Below are positions 17,986 through 31,950 of a DNA stretch of 64,000 nt, piece after piece. The notes under the pieces are model-generated. The model searched no databases. It worked only from the letters and a program-made list of their open reading frames with translations, and was not told where the DNA came from. Source of the stretch: Pseudomonas argentinensis. Lineage in GTDB: Bacteria > Pseudomonadota > Gammaproteobacteria > Pseudomonadales > Pseudomonadaceae. Location of the stretch: assembly GCF_001839655.2 (NCBI RefSeq), contig NZ_CP056087.1, positions 62,001 through 126,000 on the forward strand. Direction: 5' to 3'. The translations under genes were made by a program, and so were the position numbers. The first letter of the stretch is position 1. The number at the start of each line of letters is the position of its first letter.

Positions 17986-19737
17986 ATGACGTTGGATAGC
18001 ACCACAGTTAACAGCCTGTTTCTGATTGGCGCCTTAATGGTGGGTGCAAGCATCGCCGTCAGCTCTCTCTCCACACGCCTTGGTGTACCCATTCTGGTCA
18101 TTTTCCTTGGCGTGGGCATGCTGGCAGGTGTGGATGGTATCGGCGGCATCGCTTTCAATGATTATTCGCTCGCCTACTTGATCAGCAACCTGGCCCTGGC
18201 CGTGATCCTGCTCGACGGCGGCATGCGCACCCGCAAGGCGACCTTCCGGGTGGCGCTGTGGCCGGCACTCTCGCTGGCCACCGTCGGCGTAGCCATCACC
18301 GCCGGGCTTACCGGCCTGGCGGCGGCCTGGCTGTTCAACCTGACGATTCTCGAGGGTTTGCTGATCGGCGCCATCGTCGGCTCAACCGACGCCGCCGTGG
18401 TGTTCAATCTGCTCAACGGTAAGGACCTCAACGAACGCGTCGGCTCTACCCTGGAAATCGAGTCAGGCAGCAACGACCCGATGGCGATGTTCCTGACCGT
18501 CTCGCTGATTGCCATGCTGGCCAGCGGGCAGACCAGCTTCAGCTGGTCGCTATTGACCGATCTGGCCTGGCAGTTCGGGGTCGGCATCGCCCTGGGCGCC
18601 GCCGGCGGCTGGCTGCTGCTGCAGTTGATCAATCGCCTGACCATCGCCGACGGTCTGTACCCACTGCTGGCGGTCAGCGGGGGTATCTTCATCTATGCGC
18701 TATCCGGCACCCTGGGCGGCAGCGGCATTCTCGCCGTCTATGTCTGTGGGCTGCTGATGGGCAACCAGCCCATCCAGAACCGCAACGGCATCCTGCACAT
18801 GTTCGATGGCCTGGCCTGGCTGAGCCAGATCGGCATGTTCCTGGTGCTTGGCCTGCTGCTCACCCCCAGCGAGCTGCTGCCCATCGCCGTACCGGCGCTG
18901 GCATTGTCGCTGTGGATGATCCTCTTCGCACGACCGCTGTCAGTGTTCATCGGGCTGCTGCCGTTCAAGATGTTCCACCTGCGCGAGCGGCTCTTCATCT
19001 CGTGGATCGGCCTGCGCGGCGCCGTGCCGGTGATTCTCGCGGTATTCCCGCTGATGGCCGGCCTGGACAATGCCCAGCTGTTCTTCAATGTCGCCTTCTT
19101 CATCGTGCTGGTTTCCCTGCTCGTGCAGGGTACCTCGCTGGGCTGGGCGGCACGCAAGGCCAAGGTGGAGATCCCGCCATCGCCCTCACCGATTTCCCGT
19201 AGCGGCCTGATGATTCACCGCACCAGCCAGTGGGAAATGTTCATCTACCGCCTGGGGGCCGAAAAATGGTGCATCGGCGCGCCGCTGCGGGAACTGAACA
19301 TGCCCAAGGATACCCGGGTCGCCGCGCTGTTTCGCAACAACGAGCTGCTGCACCCCTCCGGCAGCACCAAGCTGGAAGCTGGCGACCTGCTGTGCGTCAT
19401 CGGCCATGAGCACGACCTGCCCGCGCTGGGCAAGCTGTTTATCCAGCCGCCGAAGAAATCCCAGGACCTGCGCTTCTTTGGCGACTTCGTGCTCGAAGGC
19501 GACGCCCAGCTCGACGCGGTGGCAGCACTTTACGGGCTGCACGTGGAGCCGGAAAACGTCGGGCAATCGCTGGGGCACTTCATCAGCCACCTGATCGACG
19601 GCGAAACCGTGGTGGGCGACCAGATCGAATGGCAGGGCATGACCTGGACGGTTGCCGAGATGGACGGGAACAAGATCCGCAAGGTCGGCGTCAGATTCCC
19701 CGAAGGCGTCCGCCCGGGCCCGGGTCTGTCGTTCTGA
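17986..19737 (+). CDS. cvrA: Potassium/proton antiporter CvrA/NhaP2-type
   Basis: A protein of 583 residues: about twelve transmembrane helices in the first 390 residues (for example [20 protein letters not shown] with the conserved Asp pair region, [12 protein letters not shown], and [17 protein letters not shown]), followed by a cytoplasmic TrkA-C/RCK_C domain (about 400-485) and a CorC-like C-terminal domain. This is the CPA1 NhaP2 layout, exchanging cytoplasmic K+ or Na+ for H+. An in-frame GTG at 17983 precedes the ATG chosen here. It appears to be monocistronic and follows a short gap after the AraC gene. Confidence 0.93.
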   Translation: MTLDSTTVNSLFLIGALMVGASIAVSSLSTRLGVPILVIFLGVGMLAGVDGIGGIAFNDYSLAYLISNLALAVILLDGGMRTRKATFRVALWPALSLATVGVAITAGLTGLAAAWLFNLTILEGLLIGAIVGSTDAAVVFNLLNGKDLNERVGSTLEIESGSNDPMAMFLTVSLIAMLASGQTSFSWSLLTDLAWQFGVGIALGAAGGWLLLQLINRLTIADGLYPLLAVSGGIFIYALSGTLGGSGILAVYVCGLLMGNQPIQNRNGILHMFDGLAWLSQIGMFLVLGLLLTPSELLPIAVPALALSLWMILFARPLSVFIGLLPFKMFHLRERLFISWIGLRGAVPVILAVFPLMAGLDNAQLFFNVAFFIVLVSLLVQGTSLGWAARKAKVEIPPSPSPISRSGLMIHRTSQWEMFIYRLGAEKWCIGAPLRELNMPKDTRVAALFRNNELLHPSGSTKLEAGDLLCVIGHEHDLPALGKLFIQPPKKSQDLRFFGDFVLEGDAQLDAVAALYGLHVEPENVGQSLGHFISHLIDGETVVGDQIEWQGMTWTVAEMDGNKIRKVGVRFPEGVRPGPGLSF

Positions 19738-19867
19738 CAACCGCCCACCAGCCCGCCTGTCAGCGCCCTGCCGAGCCGGCGGGGCTGGTGGGCGGCAGCG
19801 TATGACAGATCGCCGCGCGGGACTTCTCACCAGCCTGTAGACTCAGCAGGACTCCACCCCCGCGATC

Positions 19868-24681
<4,814 letters not shown>

Positions 24682-24728
24682 ACACGACTGAAGCGCCGGC
24701 GAAGGCCATCAGCCCACAGGTGAACACC

Positions 24729-25148
24729 ATGAAAGTCCACGGTAGCTGCCACTGCGAGGCCATTGCCTTCGTCGCGGAAACGGACCCGCAACTCACCAGC
24801 GTGTGCCATTGCCACGACTGCCAGAAACTCACCGGCACGGCGTTTCGGGTGTCCACGCCGGCGCTTCCCGGCACGTTTTCGCTGCTGCGCGGCACGCCCA
24901 AGGTTTACGTCAAGGTGGCAGAGAGCGGTTCGCGGCGGGCCCAGGCTTTTTGCGGCGACTGTGGCTCCCAGCTGTTCACCTACGACGCCGACAATCCAAC
25001 CGCCTATGGCCTGCGCGTCGGCGTGCTGGCCGAGTCGCAGCAGCTGCGGCCGACCTGGCAGAAGTGGTGCGAGGCCGCACTGCCCTGGGTGCAGGATCTG
25101 CCGGCGCTGGAGAAGGCACCGCGCAACGACCGTCAACGCGGCAGGTAA
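24729..25148 (+). CDS. GFA-family protein
   Basis: A protein of 139 residues of the glutathione-dependent formaldehyde-activating (GFA) family, a small zinc-binding fold. The cysteine pattern is visible: GSCHCEAI, VCHCHDCQKLTG and, later, FCGDCGSQLF. Most members are not formaldehyde enzymes and their function is unknown; they may be zinc proteins of detoxification. The start MKVHGSCHC at 24729 leaves a 47-base gap after selO, and the in-frame ATG at 24669 would overlap selO. The downstream gap to ccdB contains a structured inverted-repeat element. Confidence 0.88.
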   Translation: MKVHGSCHCEAIAFVAETDPQLTSVCHCHDCQKLTGTAFRVSTPALPGTFSLLRGTPKVYVKVAESGSRRAQAFCGDCGSQLFTYDADNPTAYGLRVGVLAESQQLRPTWQKWCEAALPWVQDLPALEKAPRNDRQRGR

Positions 25149-25172
25149 ATGATCGAGCCGTGCGGTCAGGGT

Positions 25173-25227
25173 GACGAGCTAAGACGGAAGTAATCCGTGG
25201 CTGGACAAGCCGAAGGCGTAACTCGTC
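25173..25227. repeat. Structured inverted-repeat element
   Basis: Outer arms GACGAG (25173-25178) and CTCGTC (25222-25227) enclose two small hairpins: ACGGA/TCCGT (25184-25188 with 25194-25198) and GGCT/AGCC (25199-25202 with 25208-25211). As RNA this would fold as a three-way junction. It lies between the convergent GFA and ccdB genes and lacks a T tract, so it is not a standard terminator. No known RNA family is recognised. Confidence 0.4.
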
Positions 25228-25265
25228 GTCTACCGTGAACCGCTTAGCCGATTCGATTCGTCTGC

Positions 25266-25583
25266 TCAAATATCGGTTATGAGCAGATCAAGCGCCGCGA
25301 TGATTTCATCACGCTGCGCAGCTAAATCCGCAACCATGGCTCCCAGCTGTTTGTTGGCGATACCGGCCATCTGCGGCGTCATCATCACGTAGGTCTCACC
25401 CTCAATTTCAAATCGTGCCGTGAGGGTTTTCAGCATTTTCCCCTGCAGGGTGCTCGCCGCGTAGAGCGGCACGACAACCCGCGTAGCGAGTTCCGCGAGC
25501 AAGTCGCTCTGTACATTGAGTAGCAAGGGCACGGCGGCCCTGGTGGCAGGATTGATATTTCTGCAGACGCCAAACTGCGCCAT
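25266..25583 (-). CDS. ccdB: CcdB-family toxin
   Basis: A protein of 105 residues of the CcdB family, which poisons DNA gyrase subunit A. It shows the family pattern: short N-terminal strands, VPLLLNVQSDLLAEL, RVVVPLYAAS, then MMTPQMAGIANKQLGAMVADL and a C-terminal helix ending LLITDI in place of the WGI of F-plasmid CcdB. The C-terminal Trp-Gly-Ile needed for gyrase killing in F CcdB is therefore altered, which may reduce toxicity. The start overlaps the ccdA reading frame's stop (TGATG), as in classic ccd operons. The toxin frame is intact. Confidence 0.88.
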   Translation of the reverse strand: MAQFGVCRNINPATRAAVPLLLNVQSDLLAELATRVVVPLYAASTLQGKMLKTLTARFEIEGETYVMMTPQMAGIANKQLGAMVADLAAQRDEIIAALDLLITDI

Positions 25584-25824
25584 CAGAAGCTCCGCAATTC
25601 GTCGCTGAACACGCCACTGGACTCTACATGCTCATTGTAAGCAGTGATGGCCTGACGGTTGTCTGCCAACCATTGCTCAGCTGCTTTTCCCTTAGCGCCT
25701 GAGCCAATGCTTTCTCCAGCGTGGCAGAGAGGTTGATGTCGAGAGACTTGGCCCTGTTGAGCAGATCCTCGTTGACGCGAAGGTTGGCAGCTCGTTTCGG
25801 GGCATTCAGACCGTACGAAGGCAT
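25583..25824 (-). pseudogene. ccdA: CcdA-family antitoxin, frameshifted
   Basis: Two reading frames together give a CcdA protein. The first part starts MPSYGLNAPKRAANLRVNED at 25824 (ribosome site AAGGAAA upstream) and reads a ribbon-helix-helix-like N-terminus to about LAQALREK. The second part, in the other frame, reads AAEQWLADNRQAITAYNEHV and ends SSGVFSDELRSF, the conserved C-terminal toxin-binding tail. The frames meet at the four-T run 25685-25688 (four A on the coding strand); one more A would give one continuous product of about 80 residues. This may be a real lesion, a homopolymer sequencing error or, least likely, programmed shifting. Unshifted, translation ends in a foreign tail. 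Confidence 0.8.
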
Positions 25825-25845
25825 GAGAATTTCCTTGCCGGATAA

Positions 25846-25864
25846 TGCGCACAATTTATGCGCA
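25846..25864. promoter_or_regulatory. Paired TGCGCA sites upstream of ccdAB (possible operator)
   Basis: TGCGCA occurs at 25846-25851 and 25859-25864, separated by seven bases, about 20 bases before the ccdA start. Toxin-antitoxin operons are usually autorepressed at such paired sites. This is a position-based suggestion only. Confidence 0.25.
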
Positions 25865-26001
25865 AAAATCTCAGTAAAGCGGTTTTCCGACGCATCCGGT
25901 CCACTGGGCACCGCTCAGCCGACACCCCATCCCCCACACGAGACTTCCCCGCGAAAACCCGGATAATGCCGGCCATTCGTTTTGCTTGCCGGTGCCGCTC
26001 C

Positions 26002-28203
26002 ATGGAAATCAAGGTCAACTTTCTCGACAACCTTCGCCTCGAAGCCAAGTTCGACGACTTCACGGTGATCGCCGATCAGCCGATCCGCTACAAGGGCGAC
26101 GGCTCGGCGCCGGGGCCGTTCGACTACTTCCTGGCCTCTTCGGCCCTGTGCGCGGCCTACTTCGTCAAGCTGTACTGCCAGACCCGCGGCATTCCCACCG
26201 AGAACATCCGCCTGTCCCAGAACAACATCGTCGACCCGGAGAACCGCTACGCGCAGATCTTCAAGATTCAGGTCGAGCTGCCAGCGGATATCTCCGAGAA
26301 GGATCGCCTGGGGATTCTCCGTTCCATCGACCGCTGCACGGTGAAGAAGGTGGTGCAGCAGGGCCCCGAGTTCATCATCGAGGAAGTGGAAAACCTCGAC
26401 GCCGATGCCCAGGCGCTGCTGATGCCGGTGTCCGATACCACCACCTACATCCCAGGCAAGGACCTGCCGCTGGAGCAGACCATCGCCAGCATGTCGGGCA
26501 TCCTCGCGGATCTCGGGATGAAGATCGAGATCGCCTCCTGGCGCAATATCGTGCCCAACGTCTGGTCGCTGCACATCCGCGATGCGCAGTCGAACCTGTG
26601 CTTCACCAACGGCAAGGGTGCAACCAAGGAAAGTGCCCTGGCCTCGGCCCTGGGCGAGTTCATCGAACGGCTGAACTGCAACTTCTTCTACAACGACCAG
26701 TTCTGGGGCGAGGACGTCGCCGCTGCCGAGTTCGTCCACTACCCCAACGAGCGCTGGTTCAAGCCGGGCCCGAAGGATGCGCTGCCCGCAGAAATCCTCG
26801 ACGCGCACTGCCTGGCCATCTACAACCCGGACGGCGAACTGCGCGGCTCGCACCTGTACGACACAAACTCGGGCAACACGCTGCGCGGCATCTGTTCGCT
26901 GCCCTTCGTGCGCCGCAGCGATGGCGAGACGGTGTATTTCCCCTCCAACCTGATCGAGAACCTGTACCTGTCCAACGGCATGAGCGCCGGCAATACCCTG
27001 GCCGAAGCCCAGGTGCAGTGCCTGTCGGAAATCTTCGAGCGGGCGGTGAAACGCGAAATCCTCGAAGGCGAGCTGTGCCTGCCGGACGTGCCGCAGGACG
27101 TGCTGGCCAAGTACCCGGGCATCGTCGCCGGCATCCAGGGCCTGGAGGAGCAAGGCTTTCCGGTGCTGGTCAAGGATGCCTCGCTCGGCGGTGAATTCCC
27201 GGTGATGTGCGTGACCCTGATGAACCCGCGCACCGGCGGCGTGTTCGCCTCGTTCGGCGCCCACCCGAGCCTGCAAGTGGCGCTGGAGCGCAGCCTTACC
27301 GAGCTGCTCCAGGGCCGTAGCTTCGAGGGCCTCAACGACCTGCCGCAGCCGACCTTCGACAGCCTGGCGCTGACCGAGCCGAACAACTTCGTCGAGCACT
27401 TCATCGACTCCAGCGGTGTGGTGTCGTGGCGCTTCTTCGGCGCCAAGGCCGACTTTGACTTCGTCGAGTGGGATTTCTCCGGCGAAGGCGCCGACTCCAA
27501 CGAGCAGGAAGCCGCGACCCTGTTCGGCATCCTCGAAGACCTCGGCAAGGAAGTCTACGTGGCCACCTATGACGACCTCGGCGCCAACGCCTGCCGCATC
27601 CTGGTGCCGGGCTACTCGGAAATCTATCCGGTCGAGGACCTGGTCTGGGACAACACCAACAAGGCCCTGCTGTTTCGCAAGGACATCCTCAACCTGCACA
27701 GCTTGAGCGACCGGGAGCTCAAGTCGCTGCTGCGCAACCTCAACAACGCCGAAGTCGACGACTACACCGACATCAGCACGCTGATCGGCATCGAGTTCGA
27801 CGACAACACGGTGTGGGGCCAGCTGACCATTCTCGAGCTGAAGCTCTTGATCAACCTGGCGCTGAACAAGCACGACGACGCCAAGGAGCTGGTCGAGGCC
27901 TTCCTGCAGTACAACGACAACACCGTCGAGCGCGGCCTGTTCTACCAGGCGGTCAACGCGGTGCTGGAAATCCAGCTGGACGACGAGCTGGAGCTGGCCA
28001 ACTTCGAGCACAACCTGCGGCGCATGTTCGGCAGCGAACGCATCGCTGCCGCGATCGGCTCGGTGCACGGCAGCGTGCGCTTCGCTGGCCTGACGCCCAC
28101 CAGCATGAAGCTGGAGGGCCTGGACAAGCATCTGCGCCTGATCGACAGCTACAGGAAACTGCACGCGGCGCGCGCCAGGGCGGCAGGCCTTGCCGGCCAA
28201 TAG
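26002..28203 (+). CDS. OsmC-YcaO fusion protein
   Basis: A protein of 733 residues. Residues about 1-140 form an OsmC-like peroxiredoxin-fold domain (SSALCAAYFVKLYCQTRG). Residues about 180-580 form a YcaO domain with its ATP-binding signatures: SALGEFIERLNCNF, ETVYFPSNLIENLYLSNGMS and AEAQVQCLSEIFERAVKREI. A helical C-terminal domain follows. YcaO activates amide backbones in azole or thioamide formation and, in E. coli, assists RimO methylthiolation of ribosomal protein S12. The fusion is a known architecture in gammaproteobacteria. No precursor peptide, TfuA or maturation gene lies nearby. The start at 26002 gives MEIKVNFLDNLRLEAKF; the frame opens upstream at 25858, overlapping the ccdA promoter region. 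Confidence 0.9.
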   Translation: MEIKVNFLDNLRLEAKFDDFTVIADQPIRYKGDGSAPGPFDYFLASSALCAAYFVKLYCQTRGIPTENIRLSQNNIVDPENRYAQIFKIQVELPADISEKDRLGILRSIDRCTVKKVVQQGPEFIIEEVENLDADAQALLMPVSDTTTYIPGKDLPLEQTIASMSGILADLGMKIEIASWRNIVPNVWSLHIRDAQSNLCFTNGKGATKESALASALGEFIERLNCNFFYNDQFWGEDVAAAEFVHYPNERWFKPGPKDALPAEILDAHCLAIYNPDGELRGSHLYDTNSGNTLRGICSLPFVRRSDGETVYFPSNLIENLYLSNGMSAGNTLAEAQVQCLSEIFERAVKREILEGELCLPDVPQDVLAKYPGIVAGIQGLEEQGFPVLVKDASLGGEFPVMCVTLMNPRTGGVFASFGAHPSLQVALERSLTELLQGRSFEGLNDLPQPTFDSLALTEPNNFVEHFIDSSGVVSWRFFGAKADFDFVEWDFSGEGADSNEQEAATLFGILEDLGKEVYVATYDDLGANACRILVPGYSEIYPVEDLVWDNTNKALLFRKDILNLHSLSDRELKSLLRNLNNAEVDDYTDISTLIGIEFDDNTVWGQLTILELKLLINLALNKHDDAKELVEAFLQYNDNTVERGLFYQAVNAVLEIQLDDELELANFEHNLRRMFGSERIAAAIGSVHGSVRFAGLTPTSMKLEGLDKHLRLIDSYRKLHAARARAAGLAGQ

Positions 28204-28223
28204 GCCAGCCAAATGCGCCAGCG

Positions 28224-28255
28224 AGAAAGCACCTTCGGGTGCTTTCTGCGTTTTT
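28224..28255 (+). terminator. Rho-independent terminator with TTCG tetraloop
   Basis: Perfect 10-bp stem AGAAAGCACC/GGTGCTTTCT closed by TTCG, followed by TTTTT three bases later, 20 bases past the OsmC-YcaO stop. Confidence 0.85.
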
Positions 28256-28434
28256 GCGACCCTCAAAGGTCGCTACGAGAACGGCGCGGGGCGTTAACAG
28301 ACAGGGCCAGCGGATGGTGGGTACGCATCATCGTTCACGCGAACTCGCGCGCACCGTGCAAGCGCGACAGGCCAGGGCATGCCTCAACATGCGTGACGAG
28401 ACCAACAAGAACCCATAGAGGGCACCCAGCAGCC

Positions 28435-30174
28435 ATGGCAATGCAAGGCAATGTTGAAACACCGGAGCTTGGTATCACCGACCCGTCGCAGACGGAAGAG
28501 GCCAGGCGCGACCGTTATCTGGAAGGCAAGCTGGACTGGATCGTATTCGGCTTCACCAGCCTGCTGGCCCTGGCCTTCGTGGCCTGGGGCGTTCTCAACC
28601 AGGCCAGCCTGGCGAGCAGCGCCGCCACGGCGCAGTCCTGGGTGATCGTCAATTTTGGCTGGTTCTTCGTGCTCACCTCGACGATCTTCGTGGTCTTCGT
28701 GCTGTGGCTGGCGGCCAGTCGCTACGGCAAGATTCCCCTCGGCAAGGACGGCGAGGAGCCGGAATTTCGCACCACGTCATGGATCGCCATGATGTTCAGC
28801 GCCGGCATGGGCATCGGCTTGATGTTCTTTGGCGTGGCCGAGCCGCTGTCGCACTACGTGAGCCCGCCGCCGGGCACCGCCGAGGCGCAGACCAACCCGG
28901 CGATGCAGATCGCCATGGCCACCACGCTGTTTCACTGGAGCCTGCATCCCTGGGCGATGTACGCCATCGTCGGCCTGGCGATCGCCTATGGCACCTTTCG
29001 CCGCGGCCGCTCGCAGCTGATTTCCGCGGCCTTCCGGCCACTGATGGGCGAGCACGCCAACGGCCCCATCGGCCGCGCCATCGACATGATGGCGATCTTC
29101 GCCACGCTGTTCGGCTCGGCCGCCTCGCTGGGCCTCGGCGCGCTACAGATCGCCGGTGGGCTGGAGTACAACGGCTGGGTCGAGCAGCCCGGCAAGCTGT
29201 TCTATATCGGCTTGATCAGCGTGCTGACCGTTGCCTTCGTGGCCTCGGCGGTGTCCGGCATCGACAAGGGCATCCAGTGGCTGTCCAACATCAACATGGC
29301 GCTGGCCTTGCTGCTGGCCGCCTTCGTGTTCGTCGTCGGCCCGACCCTGTTAATGCTCAACCTGTTGCCGACCACCCTGGGCGACTACATCAACCTGCTG
29401 CCGGAAATGATGGCGCGCACCAATGCCAGCGGCGACGAAAACATGGACAACTGGCTGTCCAGCTGGACGGTGTTCTACTGGGCCTGGTGGATTTCCTGGA
29501 CGCCCTTCGTGGGCATGTTCATCGCCCGCATCAGCCGTGGCCGCACCATTCGCCAGTTCGTCACCGGCGTACTGCTGGTGCCGAGCCTGGTCAGCCTGGC
29601 GTGGTTCGTGGTTTTCGGTGGCGCCGGCATCGACGCACTGCGCGACGGCGTCTTCACCCTGAACAACGGCGTGGTAGACAGCAACATCGCCCTCTACGAA
29701 CTGCTGGAAAGTTACCCATTCACCTCCATCAGTTCGGTGCTGGTGATGGTGCTGGTGGGCATCTTCTTCGTTTCCGGCGCTGATGCGGCGTCCCTGGTGA
29801 TGGGCACATTGTCCGAACACGGCACCACCGAGCCGTCGCGCGGCACCATGATCTTCTGGGGCTCGCTGACCGGCGCGGTGGCCGCGATCATGCTGGTCAT
29901 CGGCGACCCACGCGATCCGGGGGCCGCATTGACCGGCCTGCAGAACCTGACCATCGTGGTGGCGCTGCCCTTCGTGGTGGTGATGGCCCTGCTGTGCATC
30001 GCCCTGTACCGCGACCTGCGCAAGGACCCGATGATGCTGCGCGACCTGCGCGGCAGCGAACTGATCGAGAAGGCGGTGCTCTACGGTGCGGTGAAGCACG
30101 GCGAAGAGTTCTACTTCGTGGTCAAGGAAAAGAAGGACAAGGGCGAAGCGGCTGGAGGCAAGCCAAGTGCCTGA
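28435..30174 (+). CDS. BCCT-family betaine/choline/carnitine transporter
   Basis: A protein of 579 residues with about twelve membrane helices. The family signature is present: GMGIGLMFFGVAEPLSHY early, then the substrate-pocket segment WAWWISWTPFVGMFIARISR (tryptophan-rich) near the middle. BCCT carriers import quaternary amines such as glycine betaine or choline with Na+ or H+. The C-terminal tail after the last helix is short (KEKKDKGEAAGGKPSA), so the long osmosensing tail of BetT is missing. The start at 28435 lacks a clear ribosome-binding site; the ATG at 28441 is an alternative. It appears monocistronic. Confidence 0.9.
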   Translation: MAMQGNVETPELGITDPSQTEEARRDRYLEGKLDWIVFGFTSLLALAFVAWGVLNQASLASSAATAQSWVIVNFGWFFVLTSTIFVVFVLWLAASRYGKIPLGKDGEEPEFRTTSWIAMMFSAGMGIGLMFFGVAEPLSHYVSPPPGTAEAQTNPAMQIAMATTLFHWSLHPWAMYAIVGLAIAYGTFRRGRSQLISAAFRPLMGEHANGPIGRAIDMMAIFATLFGSAASLGLGALQIAGGLEYNGWVEQPGKLFYIGLISVLTVAFVASAVSGIDKGIQWLSNINMALALLLAAFVFVVGPTLLMLNLLPTTLGDYINLLPEMMARTNASGDENMDNWLSSWTVFYWAWWISWTPFVGMFIARISRGRTIRQFVTGVLLVPSLVSLAWFVVFGGAGIDALRDGVFTLNNGVVDSNIALYELLESYPFTSISSVLVMVLVGIFFVSGADAASLVMGTLSEHGTTEPSRGTMIFWGSLTGAVAAIMLVIGDPRDPGAALTGLQNLTIVVALPFVVVMALLCIALYRDLRKDPMMLRDLRGSELIEKAVLYGAVKHGEEFYFVVKEKKDKGEAAGGKPSA

Positions 30175-30208
30175 TGGAGCGGCTGCAAACATTGGATCAG
30201 CAGCCATT

Positions 30209-30272
30209 TGTGGGAGCGCGCCATGCGCGCGAATTCGCGGGCATGGACTGGGCGCCCCCGCCCGCTCCCACA
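30209..30272. repeat. Pseudomonas REP-type palindrome
   Basis: TGTGGGAGC at 30209-30217 is matched by GCTCCCACA at 30264-30272, with GC-rich palindromic inner sequence (GCGCGCGAATTCGCGG region). This is the common pseudomonad REP/BIME form and recurs at 41039. It lies between the BCCT transporter (+) and the hydrolase (-) genes. Confidence 0.7.
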
Positions 30273-30330
30273 TTTAATCTGCTGCCTCAGTTTCCGTAAC
30301 GTCGGCAGCCGCCCAGCCTTCAGGGCTTAG

Positions 30331-31785
30331 CTACTCACCTCGCAACCCGCCATGCTCCCGCAGCCGCTTGATCATGTAGGGGTAGAACGGGTTCGACGTC
30401 ACCCGCTGCAGCGCGTCCATGCTCACCAGCAGCACGCCGCGCTCGCCACGCACCGACAGCGCACCAAGGTGCACCCCATAATCCTCCGGCTCATCGGGCT
30501 GTAGCCCATAAAGCGAATCATTCATTGGAAACGGCAAGGCGACGTGGGACAGCGAGAAGACCTCCCGGGGAAAGGCCAGCCCGATGGGCGTGAGCTGCTC
30601 CTCGGTGGCGCCGGCCGCAAGGGTGCGCGCGGCGGCGTCCAGGGTTGCGGGCGACAGGTTGCCGATCAGCGTGCTGCGGTAACGGCGTGGCGCGGCGGGT
30701 AGCAGGTCATCTGGCGACTTGGCGTGGGCGCCGAGCAGCGGCCCGTAGTCGACGAAACGGTTGAGGTCGAACAGCACCAGCTCGCTGCCGTTGTCTGGCA
30801 GGTGGCGGTACAGGGCATCGACCACGGCCGGGGTGCTCACGGTGTAATCGACCAACGACTGGAAGGTGAGCACCGGCGCCAGCCCTCCCAGGGCATTGCG
30901 CCCCGCCAGCACGGCGATCTGTTCCTGCAGGGCGCTGGTGAACAGGTAGGACTGGCGCGCCGCATTGAGGGCGAAGGAGTTGTACTTGAACGGGTTGTAC
31001 TCGGGCAGCACATCCAGCCAGGCGGCCTTGGCGAACGCCGGGAACACCGCCGGCAACCCGGCCAGACCGGCGAAGCGGGCGTAGCCGGCCACGCCGATCA
31101 TCGGCGAGATCAGGGTCAGGCGCGTCGGCCGGGCCAGGTGATCGTTGCCCAGTGCGTCCAGGGCATATTTGAGCGCCAGGCCGCCGCCAGCGGAATAGCC
31201 GACCAGTTGCAGCTCATCGCCCGGCTCGATCAGCCGCTGAGCCTCGCGCACCGCCATACGGGTGGCGGCCAGCCACTGCTGCCAGGTCACCCTGGTCAGC
31301 GCGCCAGGCGTGGTGCCATGCCCAGGCAGGCGCAGGCCGACCACCACGAAGCCGGCATCGCGATACAGCCTGGCGATATGCCGCAGGCTGTAGGGCGAGT
31401 CGGTCAGGCCATGCAGCATCACCGCGGCGCCTTTCGGCTTGCCCTCGGGCTCTAGCACGTAGGAGCGGTTCCAGTCCCACTCGAAGCGCGAGGCGTTCAG
31501 CGGGCTGTCGGCGAAATAGCGGTTGTCCGGGACGCGCTCGGCATCGCCCAGGCGCTGGTAGACCTTGCCGGGCAGCGCCGCGAACAGCGCCTGTTCGGCC
31601 AGCAGGTAGTCCTGCCAACTGGCGGCGTCAAGCTCATCGGCGCTCAGCTCCCGGGGCACGAAGGTGTGCCAGGGGCCAAGATCGGGCTTGTTATGGGCGT
31701 CGTAGAGGCGCAGGGCGAAAAAGGTCAGCGCGATCACCGCTATCACCAGGCCGCCCAGGCGAATCCCTTTTTTCAGCGCCTTCAT
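30331..31785 (-). CDS. Alpha/beta hydrolase (lipase-like)
   Basis: A protein of 484 residues anchored by an N-terminal helix (GLVIAVIALTFFALRLYD). The alpha/beta hydrolase fold has the oxyanion loop MLHGLTDSPYSLRH (about 123-136) and nucleophile elbow GYSAGG (Ser198), with a conserved His near the end in a VALPF/HVALPF segment. It probably acts on ester or lipid substrates at the membrane. The gene is single, convergent with the BCCT gene and divergent from trxC. The substrate cannot be inferred. Confidence 0.87.
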   Translation of the reverse strand: MKALKKGIRLGGLVIAVIALTFFALRLYDAHNKPDLGPWHTFVPRELSADELDAASWQDYLLAEQALFAALPGKVYQRLGDAERVPDNRYFADSPLNASRFEWDWNRSYVLEPEGKPKGAAVMLHGLTDSPYSLRHIARLYRDAGFVVVGLRLPGHGTTPGALTRVTWQQWLAATRMAVREAQRLIEPGDELQLVGYSAGGGLALKYALDALGNDHLARPTRLTLISPMIGVAGYARFAGLAGLPAVFPAFAKAAWLDVLPEYNPFKYNSFALNAARQSYLFTSALQEQIAVLAGRNALGGLAPVLTFQSLVDYTVSTPAVVDALYRHLPDNGSELVLFDLNRFVDYGPLLGAHAKSPDDLLPAAPRRYRSTLIGNLSPATLDAAARTLAAGATEEQLTPIGLAFPREVFSLSHVALPFPMNDSLYGLQPDEPEDYGVHLGALSVRGERGVLLVSMDALQRVTSNPFYPYMIKRLREHGGLRGE

Positions 31786-31950
31786 GCTCGCCCCTCCGCG
31801 ACCATCACAAACGACTCATCATAACGTTTCGCCCGACAAAAGCGCTGGTGCCGTCCCGGGTGCTGAACCTGGCGCTACTGCGCGCGCCTTGCGATGGCGC
31901 GCCACAGCCCATAGGCTCCGGGTCGATATCCTTCGGTTTGGAGCCCGACA

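Noticed and set aside
25685..25688. Programmed -1 frameshifting to make full-length CcdA
   Set aside because: The run does not form a canonical slippery heptamer in the right phase and no stimulatory structure is evident; a lesion or sequencing error is simpler.
25915..28266. 783-codon open frame on the reverse strand
   Set aside because: It is antisense to the OsmC-YcaO gene and its translation has no recognisable domain.
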